Below, one piece after another: positions 41,234-53,400 of a stretch of 64,000 nt of DNA. The notes beneath the pieces were generated by a model, which did no database searches, was not told the origin of the DNA, and saw only the letters and a program-made list of their open reading frames with translations. The DNA is from Paracyclopina nana (Eukaryota; Arthropoda; Copepoda; Cyclopoida; Cyclopettidae), in NCBI GenBank assembly GCA_019096065.1, contig JAGUCH010000002.1, positions 16,628,501 through 16,692,500 of the forward strand. The letters run 5' to 3'. Both the position numbers and the translations under genes were made by a program. Position 1 is the stretch's first letter; every line of letters starts with the position of its first letter.

Positions 41234-41689
41234 TATCTTGTGATATTGCCAAATGATCACTTCACTTGCTGGATGCTCGGCTTTTAGCTGAGTCCAATGT
41301 CAAATGTGCTCATGCCTAAATTGCTCGGAACTTTAAAGCGAGAGTCGCGCAACCTCTCATTATAGGCAAAGGTGTCACAACGAAGACGCGCCATCTACCG
41401 ACATTTTTGAAGAAACACTTGGGAGTTGAGCTCAACATCACGTTTCGTTTTGATGAGTCGAGCCACTTTTTTTAGGGCGAGTAATTATAACAAATGGTTG
41501 CCCAGCTATAGGAAAACATGTTATTCAAATACAGTTCAGGCTATGAGCTATTTAGATAACTATATGCAAATCGTGCGAAAGACTGACGCTGAGCTAAAGT
41601 AAAATAAAAGTAACCATTCATAACAATTACTAGTCCTAAAGAATGACTTGACTCATTAAAATTCAACTTGGGTTTTTGGCCAGTGTGAC
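41234..41689. other. Intergenic with family G fragment
   Basis: From about 41385 the sequence (CGCCATCTACCGACATTTTT) matches part of family G, also seen at 42228, 50942 (inverted) and 56515. No gene. Confidence 0.5.
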
Positions 41690-42220
41690 AACATAGCTTA
41701 ACTTAGCTAGCAAGCATAGCTTAAAATTAAGCGAAGTTAGGACCTACCTAAAATGAAAACCCGAGAACAGGACTGACCTAAGCCTAACTCATGGTGGGTC
41801 TTCACTTTTTCTAAAGATCTAAAGGTTCAGATGATATAGCCTAATAGTTGGATACCAAGATTTAACCATCTCGGTTTTGAAAACTAAATCAAAAAATCTC
41901 TCTTCTGTATACCTAAGCTTCAAAATGTAGTCGACTGGTCTTTTAAAGATCTTTTTTAAGTTCTGAGAAGTGACGTTCAAAAGAAACCTTGCAAGAACTT
42001 TAAATAGTAAACCCAGGTAAACCTCAAACCACTTTTTCATCTTAGTTCCCATATCCCAAAAAGTAAAGGCTATAGAACCCACTTTGTTAGATCTTAAAAC
42101 CCACTTATATTTTAGATCCTAAAACACACCTATATTTTAGATCCTAAAACCCAGCTCATTTTAGGCCTTAGTAGCGGCACCCGAACCTTTTTCCTAACTT
42201 AACTGGACTAACCAGTCAAT
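41690..42220. repeat. MITE family C, copy 3, interrupted
   Basis: Family C interior from 41690 to about 41795 and the right end (CCTAACTTAACTGGACTAAC) at about 42190. In between is other sequence ending in three ~25-bp tandem units (TATTTTAGATCCTAAAACMC) near 42085-42160. Confidence 0.55.
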
Positions 42221-42609
42221 AAACACCAGTATCATAACAAAGATATACCATCTACCGAAATTGAAGAGTGAAAGACTGGGGAGTTGAGTTCAACATCATG
42301 TTTTGTTTTGATATGTCAAGCAATTTTTTTAAGGGCGAAAAATTACTATAAATGGTTACTTTTATGGGGAACGGTAATAAGATCGAAATTTTAAGATTGA
42401 AATCAACATGGGATTACAAAGTCGAAGCTTTTTAGAGACTGGGTATTAAAGTCGAAAGAGTAGGGTATTAAGTCCGATGGATTTTGAGTCTCAGGGTAAT
42501 AAGATCGAACGGTGAATTATAACACCAAACATTACCTGGATTTTAAGATCGAATCACCAGATTATTATAGTTATGCTTAGCATTAGGACTCTAAACACCT
42601 TGACAATAA

Positions 42610-43092
42610 GCCCTGTTCATCTACTCTACTTTTTCGTAACTTTCTTGACTTACCCTACGAAAAAAGTTGTCGTAGCTCCACAAATTTCTATAAGCTGTCG
42701 TAGTTTTTAAGAGCTGGTATTTTGTCATCGATGCCTCTAGGATTGACTAAACTAATGCAACTTTGGAAAGAATCCCCACTTATGATAGACCTAGCAGAAT
42801 GTTTTAGTCAGCCCTAGCAGGCCCGCTTTACTAGCTGTAAGACTCATTCTTACGTTAGGACAGACTGAAACAACGTAAGTTTTGAAGGTTAGCCCTTGAA
42901 CAAAAGCAAAACAAAGTTAATTTAGTCAACACTAGCTAGTAAGCGCTTAACTTGACCAATTCGGTTACCCGATTCGTTCGCTAACGACTGGCCTTACACT
43001 GACTTAAGGCAATTTTAGTCGTTATAGAATAACGACAAATTTTTGTACGACTCTTGAAGTTAATTGAAATAGTCGTTGTAGATGAACAGGGC
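42610..43092. mobile_element. Family E element, copy 2
   Basis: Inverted ends GCCCTGTTCATCTAC and GTAGATGAACAGGGC, flanked by ATAA on both sides. No coding frame. Confidence 0.8.
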
Positions 43093-43096
43093 ATAA

Positions 43097-43307
43097 GGCT
43101 CTGTTCACCTGAAATATTATCAACAAAATAACCCGTGATATTACGCTGATATTTGCAAATATCGGGCACTTGCAATATCATTCTTTAAAGTTTGCCTTCG
43201 GAATCGGGCTTGAAGTAGCAAAAGACATCCTTCAGCGAAATCAAAATACTCAGTTTCTCAGTATTTCTTACCAAAATACTAGCTATAATATGCAGATGAA
43301 CAGGACC
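43097..43307. mobile_element. Family E element, copy 3 (short)
   Basis: 211 bp with ends GGCTCTGTTCACCTG and CAGATGAACAGGACC, inside TAA/TTA. It follows copy 2 after four bases. Confidence 0.7.
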
Positions 43308-43521
43308 TTAGTATCTAATGGTTATTATCGATTTAAAACCATTCAATTTTTTGAAGTAATCCTTTCAAAAGTTTGTTTACACTAATTTGCTTGGGTCTTT
43401 TCAGCTTTATTTTTCCCATATGGTCCCAGATGTTGCCCATAAAGGCCGCTAGGATCGCCCTACATCAATGTTATTGTTGTGATACTAATACCAATACTTT
43501 ACCATATTTCTGCCGGCTCTA

Positions 43522-44214
43522 CTGGTTAAAGGCTAATCGGTAAAAGGCTATTTGGTGTACTAGGCTAATTGGTAAAAGGCGAAATGGTGAAAGGCCAATT
43601 GGCCAAAGGCTAGATTGGAGAAAGGCTACCAAAAAAGGCTAAATTGATAACGATACAAGAGTTCAAATCATTTAATGACATCTATTTTGGTCATTGAAGT
43701 TCCAAAATAACTGGTTTTCATTGCCTAATTTTCCTCAATCAAAAAAAGCAGCTGCTTTGCTTTTAAAAATGTTACGGGTTTGCTAAGCCTTTTTATCTTA
43801 ACTTAGCTTCGTCTGGCAACATGAGAAAGGCATAGTGACGTGAAATTAGAATAAAGTTATTTTCCTTGGTGACAACAGAATTAAGTCTTGCTTATTCTCA
43901 ATAAGCTAAATCAGCTTGATCAGTCAAGTCAAGACAAGTAATTCTTGTTTGTAAAATTTTCCTTTGCACAGATCCAAGTCTATTTAAGAATTGCTAAGCT
44001 AAGCCCAAAAAAGCAATTTTTGTCACAAAAAATAATGAAACTAAGAATTAACAAGGAAAACCAAAAGATAGTGATATGTCACTTGTGAACTTGATCAAAC
44101 ACAATAACTCAAAAACATCTGCTATTAGCCTTTTAAATATAGCCTTTTACCAATGTAGCCTTTGCCCAATTGGCCTTTTACCAATTAGCCTTTTGCCGAT
44201 TAGCCTTTAACCAG
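43522..44214. mobile_element. MITE family D, copy 2
   Basis: 693 bp with ends CTGGTTAAAGGCTAATCGG, flanked by TA on both sides. It is inverted relative to 6203-6795 and has the same terminal ~16-bp repeats. Confidence 0.85.
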
Positions 44215-44489
44215 TACACCCTTTCTGCATTGTCTTTCCATGTTGGCTCAAATGCAATTTAAGTGTGAAGAAGCAGGCAAAATCCATAATTGAACCATAT
44301 GCGCAATGCAATGAAGAAGCTCTTGAGAGCCTCGAGTCATGCAGGTTTTCCGCGAAGAATTGAGCGCATGGATCCGCAGCCGCAGCCGCAGCGCGGCTTC
44401 AAGCCGATGATTCCTTTCCCGCGAAGAATAATCAGTCAAGTCGCGCCCTCAACTTGAGCCAGATGTGAGTCCACTTGAAAAGAAGAGCC
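44215..44489 (+). promoter_or_regulatory. Agrin 5' region
   Basis: GC content rises just before the agrin start. A TCAGTC initiator-like sequence lies at 44429-44434, about 55-60 nt before the ATG. No TATA is seen at the expected place. Confidence 0.4.
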
Positions 44490-47400
44490 ATGAGTGAATA
44501 TTGGATTTCGCAGCCCAACTTTGGCACCATGGGCCGAAAATCGAGCGCCACAGTGGTGCACGCGCCTCGCAACGTGGATTTACCCGTTCGCCACGTGGAG
44601 GAGCACAAAATTAACCGGAAGCGGAAATGCCTCTGCCTGTCAGTCTGGTTAATCGGCCTCTTGCTGCTGACAGCTGGTGCCATTGTGGTGGCTCACTTTT
44701 TGGTGCCAGACACCTTTTCGTTGAGCTCGCAGAATGACAGTTATCGACAAGTTGCGACCTGTTCCGACCTCTCATTGACGCTGGAGGACAAGGTGAAAAA
44801 TGCGGAAATCATCCTGGTGGGCGCCATTTTGCCCAACATGAGCGTGGAAGTGGTGAAAATGATCAAGGGACAGCCTCTGCTCAATTGGCCCAAGCTGCAT
44901 AAAAACGAGTGCTTTGAGCAGAGCGCTGCCAGACAAGTCTTCTTTTTGGTGCCAGAAAGGCAGGGAAGAAGCGCTGAAAATCCAAACGAGGCCTCGGTCT
45001 TCATGCCGAAATATCAAGCGCTCATTGCCACTGCCAAAGTGGTTGAAATCGTGGAGAAACTCGCGGCTGAAGAAGAATTAGGCGGAAAACGGGGAAATCT
45101 TCTGGTAGCGCCGCAACCAGTTACGCCAACAACAAAAACAAAAACAATAACAACAACAGCTGATTCCGCACTAGCTCAAGGTAGGGCGGTATTTTTAATG
45201 AGCTCTCTTTTTTTGGCCCTAATTAATTTCTTTGTTGTAAAAAAGTTGTGCTAAAGATGGAAGCGGTGCCACAAATTGGCCAAGGTCGCGGGGATCATCT
45301 TGTTTTGCAGCCTTGAGAACACATTTTCTTATTATTTGGGGGGGGTGGAAAACTTGTCCAGATTCTTTCTAATCACAATTCAAAATCAGAGCAACGCCCA
45401 GTGAGTAACAAAAGGATTTATGCCACCTTATGACCAGGTGTCCTAGAGAACCTTTGATACAGCCCCAAATAGCCATATCTGCTTTTTGTGAGGCTCCAGT
45501 GCCCCACAGTGGAAATTTGACCAGTTTACAAACGGTTTTCAAGGGGAGTTACCATAATAAACTTCAGGTTCAGCTGTAATTGCAACCTTTCAAAATGATG
45601 CCCTGAATTTCATTTGAGAGCAATAATTATTGAAGTCCATGGTCAAGTTGACTGATTAAAGCCCTGATGGCAAAACTGACTATGCATCTTTTTTTCCTCC
45701 AAGATGCTGCCATTGATGAAAGCTAATGGTCTCGTTGCTGTAATGGTTCTTTTGCCTGTCAACACACTTTGGAAAAATACTATGAATCCTTTCACAGTCA
45801 TTAAGACTCTCCAGTCATCTCCCAACCATTAAATTCTTTCACAAAATGGAGGTCAATAAATCATACTCTTTCCCCAATATGCACCCTTCTACCTACACCA
45901 AAATGTGATTTATCTGCATACTCTGGAATATTGGGTGAGAGAGCTTACCCACCCAACAACATTTTCTCCAAGATGATGATGCATTTTCACTTGTTTGTTT
46001 ACAAGTCTTCACATTATACTGATAAAAGTAGCCAGCTGTATCTCCTAAATAGCTGAGAGCAGAACAAAGAGCCTTTGTCATCCACGTGTTTTATCATCTC
46101 AGCAGGAAACGCGCGCGGAGGAAATCAAAACAAAAGCAATCAGCTGATGCCATTGACACGTGTTTTTATGCGCGAGGAGAATATCAATACACTTTTAATG
46201 CTTCTTTTTGGGCTATGCATATTCTTTTTTGAAAAGGAATATTCACAACATTGAGACACGTGTTGCCAATTGAAGTGTAAAGGTTATTTTTCTGGGATTC
46301 CCTCAAAAAGCCAATTTTCAAAAGAAATTGAGTTTGTTTTAATGATTTTCACCCATTTTTCATGTGCTGCATGGCTTGTAACATGTTGTCAAGCTACAAT
46401 TTTCAGGAGTGCCTTAAAAATAATATGTCTATATAAGGCAAGATCAAGCTGTGATTGTAATAACCGAAAAATGTGAGCAAAAAAGCCGTCATGTCAGCCA
46501 TCAAAGCCCATTAAATTGTTTTTGCCTTAACCGCAAAAACATTGCTGTGGCCTCAGAAAAGGGGCGGAAAATTGCAACTCTTTTTGAGGTTTTGCTCCCA
46601 TCATATTGGCGATTTTGATGAGCTTGGAATTTTCCCCAGAAGAATAGTAAAATGACTGAAAAAGGGTTAATTTAAAACGACTCACTAAAAGTCATTTTAC
46701 AAGTGTTTTTCTTTGTTAAAAAAGCTATTCAAGGTGCTACTAAAGAGCAAATACCCATTTGCTACTTTGGAAAGCTCTTGCTAATTGCATCAAGTGACTT
46801 TTTTGGGGGGGCTGAGAAAATGTCCCTTTTTTGTAAGCCTTTCTGCTCTGATTTGATGCAAATTGGCCTTTAAGGTCTGCTGATCGGTGTTTCAAGTTGA
46901 CATTTGCCCAGTGTGGGCCGAAAGGAATTTCCCAGTTCACATCTGTTGCTGCTTCTTGAGAGAAAATGATCGTGTTGAAACGGAACGCTTAATTAGCCTA
47001 GACTGTAGTGCACACATGGCCTCTACTATTTCACTTTTAGCCCCGCAAGCAGCAGGAAAATGACTGATAATTCTGCATAAATTATGCATCGCACTCCAAA
47101 AGGATTGGCTGCACTCTTGACTCCTTTATTTGTACAATATGAAAAAAAAAACAATGAAAAGTTTCATTGGTTTTTCTTTTATAGGGCGTTCCCATATTGA
47201 CTAGTTAGTCAAGTTAAGAAAGGAGAAAAGTTTAGCTTAGTTCAGTTCAGTTCTCTGATATTTATGCTTAATTTTTTCCTGTGCTAGCTTGCTTGCGAAT
47301 TTCATATAAAGGGCGTTCACATATTGACTGGTTAGTCAAGTTAAGTTAGGAGAAAAGTTACGCTTAGTTCAATTCTGTTCTCAGTTGTTCATGTAGGCAC

Positions 47401-50400
47401 ATCCTTACTTTGCTTTATTTTATGTAGCGCCATCTAGCTTGCTACGCTAAGTTAGGTTGCCAAACTTAACTTTGCTACAAAAAGAGTGCTCTCATATTAG
47501 CAACTGAAGCTTGCTCGATTGAGAAAAGCTAAGTTAGCTCATCAGCCAATGAAGTCAAATGCGTTGGTATGTCAGCATAGCAGCAAGCTTAACTTTGCTA
47601 AAACCAACTGAACTTGGCTTGAAGAAGCAGAACTTGACTAATCAAGTAAGGCTATTGTTTTAGCAAGGTGACTTGACTAAAAATTCAAACATGGGATCGC
47701 CCTACAACAGAATCAGTTTTGTTCAGCTGCATAACAATGCAGTTTTCACACTTGTTCATTTAGGCTCAAATTATTGTTGTCATGTTTGCAAATTCCAAAT
47801 GCATTATTACTTCAGCTATGCAAATTGGAAATTTTCCCCTCCTTGAGATGTCCTCAAAACTTGACAGCATATTGACTTAACTGCATCTGTTTACAAATCC
47901 TTCTTCCGCCCAACCACGTGCACTTGTTGTTGTTTTGACTACAAATAGCGCGCGGAAAAATCAAACAACATAAATGATTCCAATTTGGTTCACTTGTGGG
48001 CGGGTTGAACTTTTGACAACAACATAATTTGCGTTGGTGTTGCCAAAAAAAGTTCCTTTTTTGCAAGCTGATGACCTGAAAAGTAGGGCTAGGCCTTTTT
48101 TCAATGCAAAAAGATCACAAGCTTACAAACCTTATAACAACATCTCTTGAAATATTATTACTCATCAAAATCACACCCATTTTTCAGTTGCTTGATTTGT
48201 GGCTGCAATGCAAATATTGATGGGCCACCAACAAAGTAAATCAAATATTCCCTGTTTTCATCTGTAGTTTTTAGATAGCTGCCATTAGCAAAAAGTTAGT
48301 TAAAACGCGTTTCATACTTAACAAAAAAGGTTGACACACCCTTGAAGTTCTTGGGAAACGACATATTTTGGGTGGAGCCCATTATTTCTCTGGTCCTCAG
48401 CCTAAAGTAGTTTATAAGGCAAGAGATGCTTCATTTTTACTTTCCATAGAACTCAAAAACTAAATTGGCATCATTAGCCAAAACTGCTGTTTGCATCCCA
48501 AAGTAAAATTCACATGAAATACCAAAAATTATCACCAAAAAGAAGGGCAACTTTGCTTATAGAAGACTGTAGATCCTCTTCTAGGTAAAATGTTTTGATT
48601 GCAAGAAATGGCACATAAGAATTCTTAAGTGCTCACAAAAAGCTTTACTGACCAAAACGCAAACAAAGCCAACAGAGACATAAAACTCACACATGTGCTT
48701 TTGACTTCTGAATATTTTTATGAAAACAAAAAATGTCAGAAACTTTCTCCTTTAAAGCAAAAAAAATTAAAAAAATAAGTATCATAGCAAAAAAAAGTTT
48801 GAAATTCAAATGAACTTTAAAGGACTTCTTTTCAGAGAAACCACTGGATAATTTTGATCCTATCTTTGTTTTGAATCAAAAGTACTTTGGGTGAATTATG
48901 AGGCTCGAGTCCAACCCCGAGGAGCCCCCCCAGTCATCTTATATGAAATGGATTATTCACGGTTGAGGGAGAAACCCAAAGCAACACATGGTGCTTTTGA
49001 TATCATCGCAATCACCTTTGTGAAGTCTCTTTTTAATAGCAGGTGTGTAGGGTGGCTCAACTACTTTCCTTAAAAGGAAAAAAGCACGAAAAAAGAGGGA
49101 AAATTTTGAAGAAGCGACGTCGTCGGCGTTCTTTCAAGAGAAAATGGCAAATGAATGCTACAATTTTCACTCGGGTGCTACATTTCTCACCTTTATTCTC
49201 AACAGTGTCAGACCAACTTCACACTTGGCCCAAGTTTTTGGCAAAAAGGTGTGAAATGTCACACAGCAAAGAATTTGAGAAAAGCTCGGATTTATCCAAA
49301 AGTCAGAAAATAGCACCTGTGTGCAATTTTTAATCGGTGGGTGGTGGCGCTCAACCCTCCCAAAAAGGCTAAAAAGAGGAAAATGAGGGGCTTTCAAGCG
49401 AATTCTTTCAATGAATGAAATTGGCGGCATTTATGAAGCTCTCGACCCCATAATTCACCAAAAATGGGGCTATTTCTGCAATAATGAAGGAGGCCAAACA
49501 AAAGATTTTGGGTGGCTTTTTTTCAAAAAAAAAAATTGCTGAAAGATTTTACTCTCATTTTTCAAGCACACATTCCACTCCAAATGACTATTAGGATAAA
49601 TAGTTTAATGCTTTTTGTTCCTCCCAGCTAGTTTTTTATCACTATTGAGCCCTTTTCATCTGCAGAGTGTCCATTTGATGAAAACTGCAAATATTTCAAG
49701 TAGTGCAAATGCATTTTAGAAAAAAGAAAATAATTTTTCTTGCATATAAGCATAAAGTGAAATTTTGAGATGATTTGCTTCAAAATGGTGAGAGAATGCC
49801 ACATTGTTGCAAATGGAAATGTAATATCATACCAGTCCGAAAAATGATTAATTTTCCACATTTATGATATATAGATGACTTGGGCCCTGAAGCAATAAAG
49901 CTTTGCGCATCTGTCAAGTCTTTATGGTGAGTGATTGGAGGGTGCCAAGTCTTCCTTTTTCCTATTAACAATATGAGGTCAAAAGTGGCTAAATACACAA
50001 TTAGCTGGCCAAATTTGGGCTGGTGGTTAAATGTCTGAGAAGGGGATGATGAAGGTGTCAAAGAATAACCGTGTAAATCCCCTCAAAAAGGCTTTAATAA
50101 GGAATTCTTTGAACAGGTGTCCAACTCTCGCTGTATAACCAAGATGCCAACAGATGATAGACTTCCAGGCCGCTCTGTACAGTGTGACCCACATATTTTT
50201 TCCACCCTCTTTTTTTTTTATTTGGTGCTGATTGATTAATCAAGAATAAATATGGAGAAGATAATTTTTCACTCAGCTATTTTAAGGTTTGAAAAAATAT
50301 ATAATTTCTATTAGTGAATCAAAGTTTAAATATTTTTTTAAAAATATTTTTAAAAAAAAATCCAAATTCAATTTTGAAGCAATTTTTGGCTTATTTTATT

Positions 50401-53400
50401 AGAGTATCTTTTGAGGGGTCTATCTGTATTCTGACAGACTTGAAGCGGATTTGATCTCAATAATAATGAACAAAGCCTAATTGAAACCAGTGAAGCTGGC
50501 TGGAAAAGTGTAACCATAGCTATTTGGCATACAACTATTTTAATGATTTCCAGCTGAAGCCGTAAGCAAAATTATCACCATAAACTGCATGAGATAAACG
50601 TGATTCACCATATTTGATATACAAGGCTATTTGAGGTATGTTGTAGCATTTTTACCCCCACTGTGCGCTAGGTGGGCAACATCTTAGTTTCACTCGGTTT
50701 AAGCTCAGGCATGAAAACGAGGGATTTATTCAAATTTGCCTGGATTCGTCGACGGTTTTGAAATAAAAGCCAAAAGCAGCCATAATTAATATTAGCACAC
50801 TAAAATTCCAGCAACTCCTCCCCACAACGTGGGCGTTACATGAAAAAATTGATTAATGAGCGAATTAGGATCCCTTTTGAATAATGAGCCTTATTAAATT
50901 TAGGAGCCCTGTCTGGTTTCTCAAATTGCACCAATTCACATGAGTATCATAACAATAACATTGACGTGGAGCGATCCAAGCGGCCTTTCGCGGCAACAGT
51001 TGGGACTTTCGGCTGACACTGCTTAAGATAAAAACTGAGTTGCTGCGCTTTTGCTTCTCGACTAATGGTTCGAAGTAAAAACCCAAGCAAATTAATGTCG
51101 CCAAATATGTAGAGAATTCCTTCATGTCGCAAAAACAAAGGGGATTTAACTAATCAACACTTAATATCAAAGTCTTAGAATCCTGAATTTAAGCACAAAT
51201 AAAATAAATATGAGAATTACTCGCCCTAAACAAGTGGCTTGACTCATTGATACCAAACTTGATTTTGATCTCAAGTCACAAGTATTTCTTCAAATTGTCT
51301 TTAGATGGTATGTCTTTGTTGTGATACTGTTGTCTATTGCTTTGGTTTTAGCTTTGGGTGGAACATGCATGAAAAAAAATGGGTCTGGATCCTTAATTTA
51401 TGGAGATTAAAGCTCGCTTTAGCACCTCATTTTTTACCCATGGTCAATTTTACTACAGCTGGAAATTACTAAATTACAATTTGATTGAAGATGGACGAAT
51501 TGCATTGTCAAGATCAGAGATAAAAATTGTTGCAGCAACAATTGACCACAAGGTGCACAGTGGGAACATTTAAAAAAATAAGCCTTTATCAAAATATGGA
51601 ATGGTTAAAAATTAAAGATACATAGATGAAAAATGGGGAAAATGGGGGCACAAATTGTTATGCTAATCCTCACAGTGGAAGAAAGAATTGCAACCTCATG
51701 CCAGTAAATTATCTGGCGTTGGAATCTCCAATTTTCTCAAAAGTCCCCAAGCTATGAAAATTCCTCTTTTCCGGGAAAATTTACTCCTTCAAGTGTGACT
51801 TATGGTGATAAACATGTCAGAACTTGTTTGCAATTTCGCGAGAAGGCCAAGCAAATAATAATCATATGCGCGACATCTTTCTTTGCACCATGATTTGACA
51901 AGTTGGACATTTTTGAGCAGGTCCAAAAGCATTGAATATCTTAACATGAAGGCCTTTAAGCATTCCAAACAGACATTTTCAAACAAATGGAAGTAACTGA
52001 TTATATATAAAGACAAAAATGCCAACTTGTCATCTTTCTCTTGAGCTTTAAGAAATCGTGACTTTTAGAGCCAAATTTGCCTACTGTGTCATTATTCTCA
52101 GGGCAAAGAGTTTCCAAACAGTTCACTCCCTTATTTGGCTACTAATAAAGAACTTTGAGATTTGGCCATCTAGCAATTGAGACATTTTACCACGGGCACT
52201 CTGGGAGCCAAGTAAGCAGCAAGTTTGACTCACCTGATCATTTGTTGTCCATTTTCCCCAGTGTGCAGCTAGTTGGCTATAAATCCCATTTCTTAAACTC
52301 CTTTTTGTATTACAAGCTCCTGATAAAATCTTTGGACACACTTTAAAGAATCAAGCAATTTAAATGAGTCTTGAAGGAAAAAAACACTATGAACGCTTTG
52401 ATCGATCTTGTTGATGTTGTCAGCTGATCGAACACAAATTTCAGCCAATCAAAACACAGGAATGAACGCGGCCAAGAGTGATGAGACGTGGCTCTCAAAA
52501 AGGAGCCAAATATGGCGAAAAAAGGCCACCATGTTTTTCTCACTTTGCCACAACACAGCTGCTGTGTTGCCAAAGTTGATTGACACTGCACTCATTTTGA
52601 AATCATGTCAGTATATTATGCCCTTTTACGGGAAATTGACGTGGAAGAAGTTCTGTTGCCTGATGACAGCCCAACAACAAAATTCTGCCAATAAATTCAT
52701 GCTGTGAGGGTGCAAATCATGGCAGGGGGCTCTACCTGAAAACAAATAAAAATCCAGCATTTTTGAGCAAAAAAAAAATGCAATTGATTCAAGCTTTGTA
52801 AGCCTGCAAACACGATAAGTTAAGGGCTAAACAAGTTGACCCCAAAATCCCTGACTTTTTGTGACAGGCATGCAAAATCAGATCGCCTTATCTCTGAGCC
52901 TATCTTTTACAGCCAAGTTGGGAAAGAGCCCATAAAAATTGTACTACATATTGTCACTTTTTGCTGCTCAAAGGCCACCAAGAGAGAAAATCCTTAGGGA
53001 AGACAAATCGCGCCAATAAAATGGATGCCCAATCCCTTTTTTATGACAGCTGGCCTTTTTTGCCTCTCTTATAGGTGAATAAAATGAAAAAGCTTAAACT
53101 CCCCTTATGCAAATATTCAAGCTGGAACTGCCTTTTTTCCCAGCTGAGCTTGCTAGAATATTTCTTACGTTTTTTTTCTTTAGAAGCTATTAGAGTTAGG
53201 TTAGTAGTTTTTGTTGCATCAATTTGTGGGTTGTATGACTGTAATTTTCCCATCCCCATGTATGCAAATTAGAATAGTTTTGGTGGTTAGGCCAACCCCA
53301 CTTTTTATTTGAGCTTGCCTGGGATTTCAACAAAGCAAGAAGAATGCATGCTCATCTCTGAATATGTAATTTTATATATGGACCACATGATAACGTTTTT

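Larger units (their letters stand above)
42228..43486. mobile_element. Family G element split by family E insertions
   Basis: Left end AGTATCATAACAAAGATATA at 42228; right end CAATGTTATTGTTGTGATAC at about 43466-43485. Two family E elements (42610-43092 and 43097-43307) lie inside. Unsplit relatives are at 50942-51329 and 56515-56922. Confidence 0.65.
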
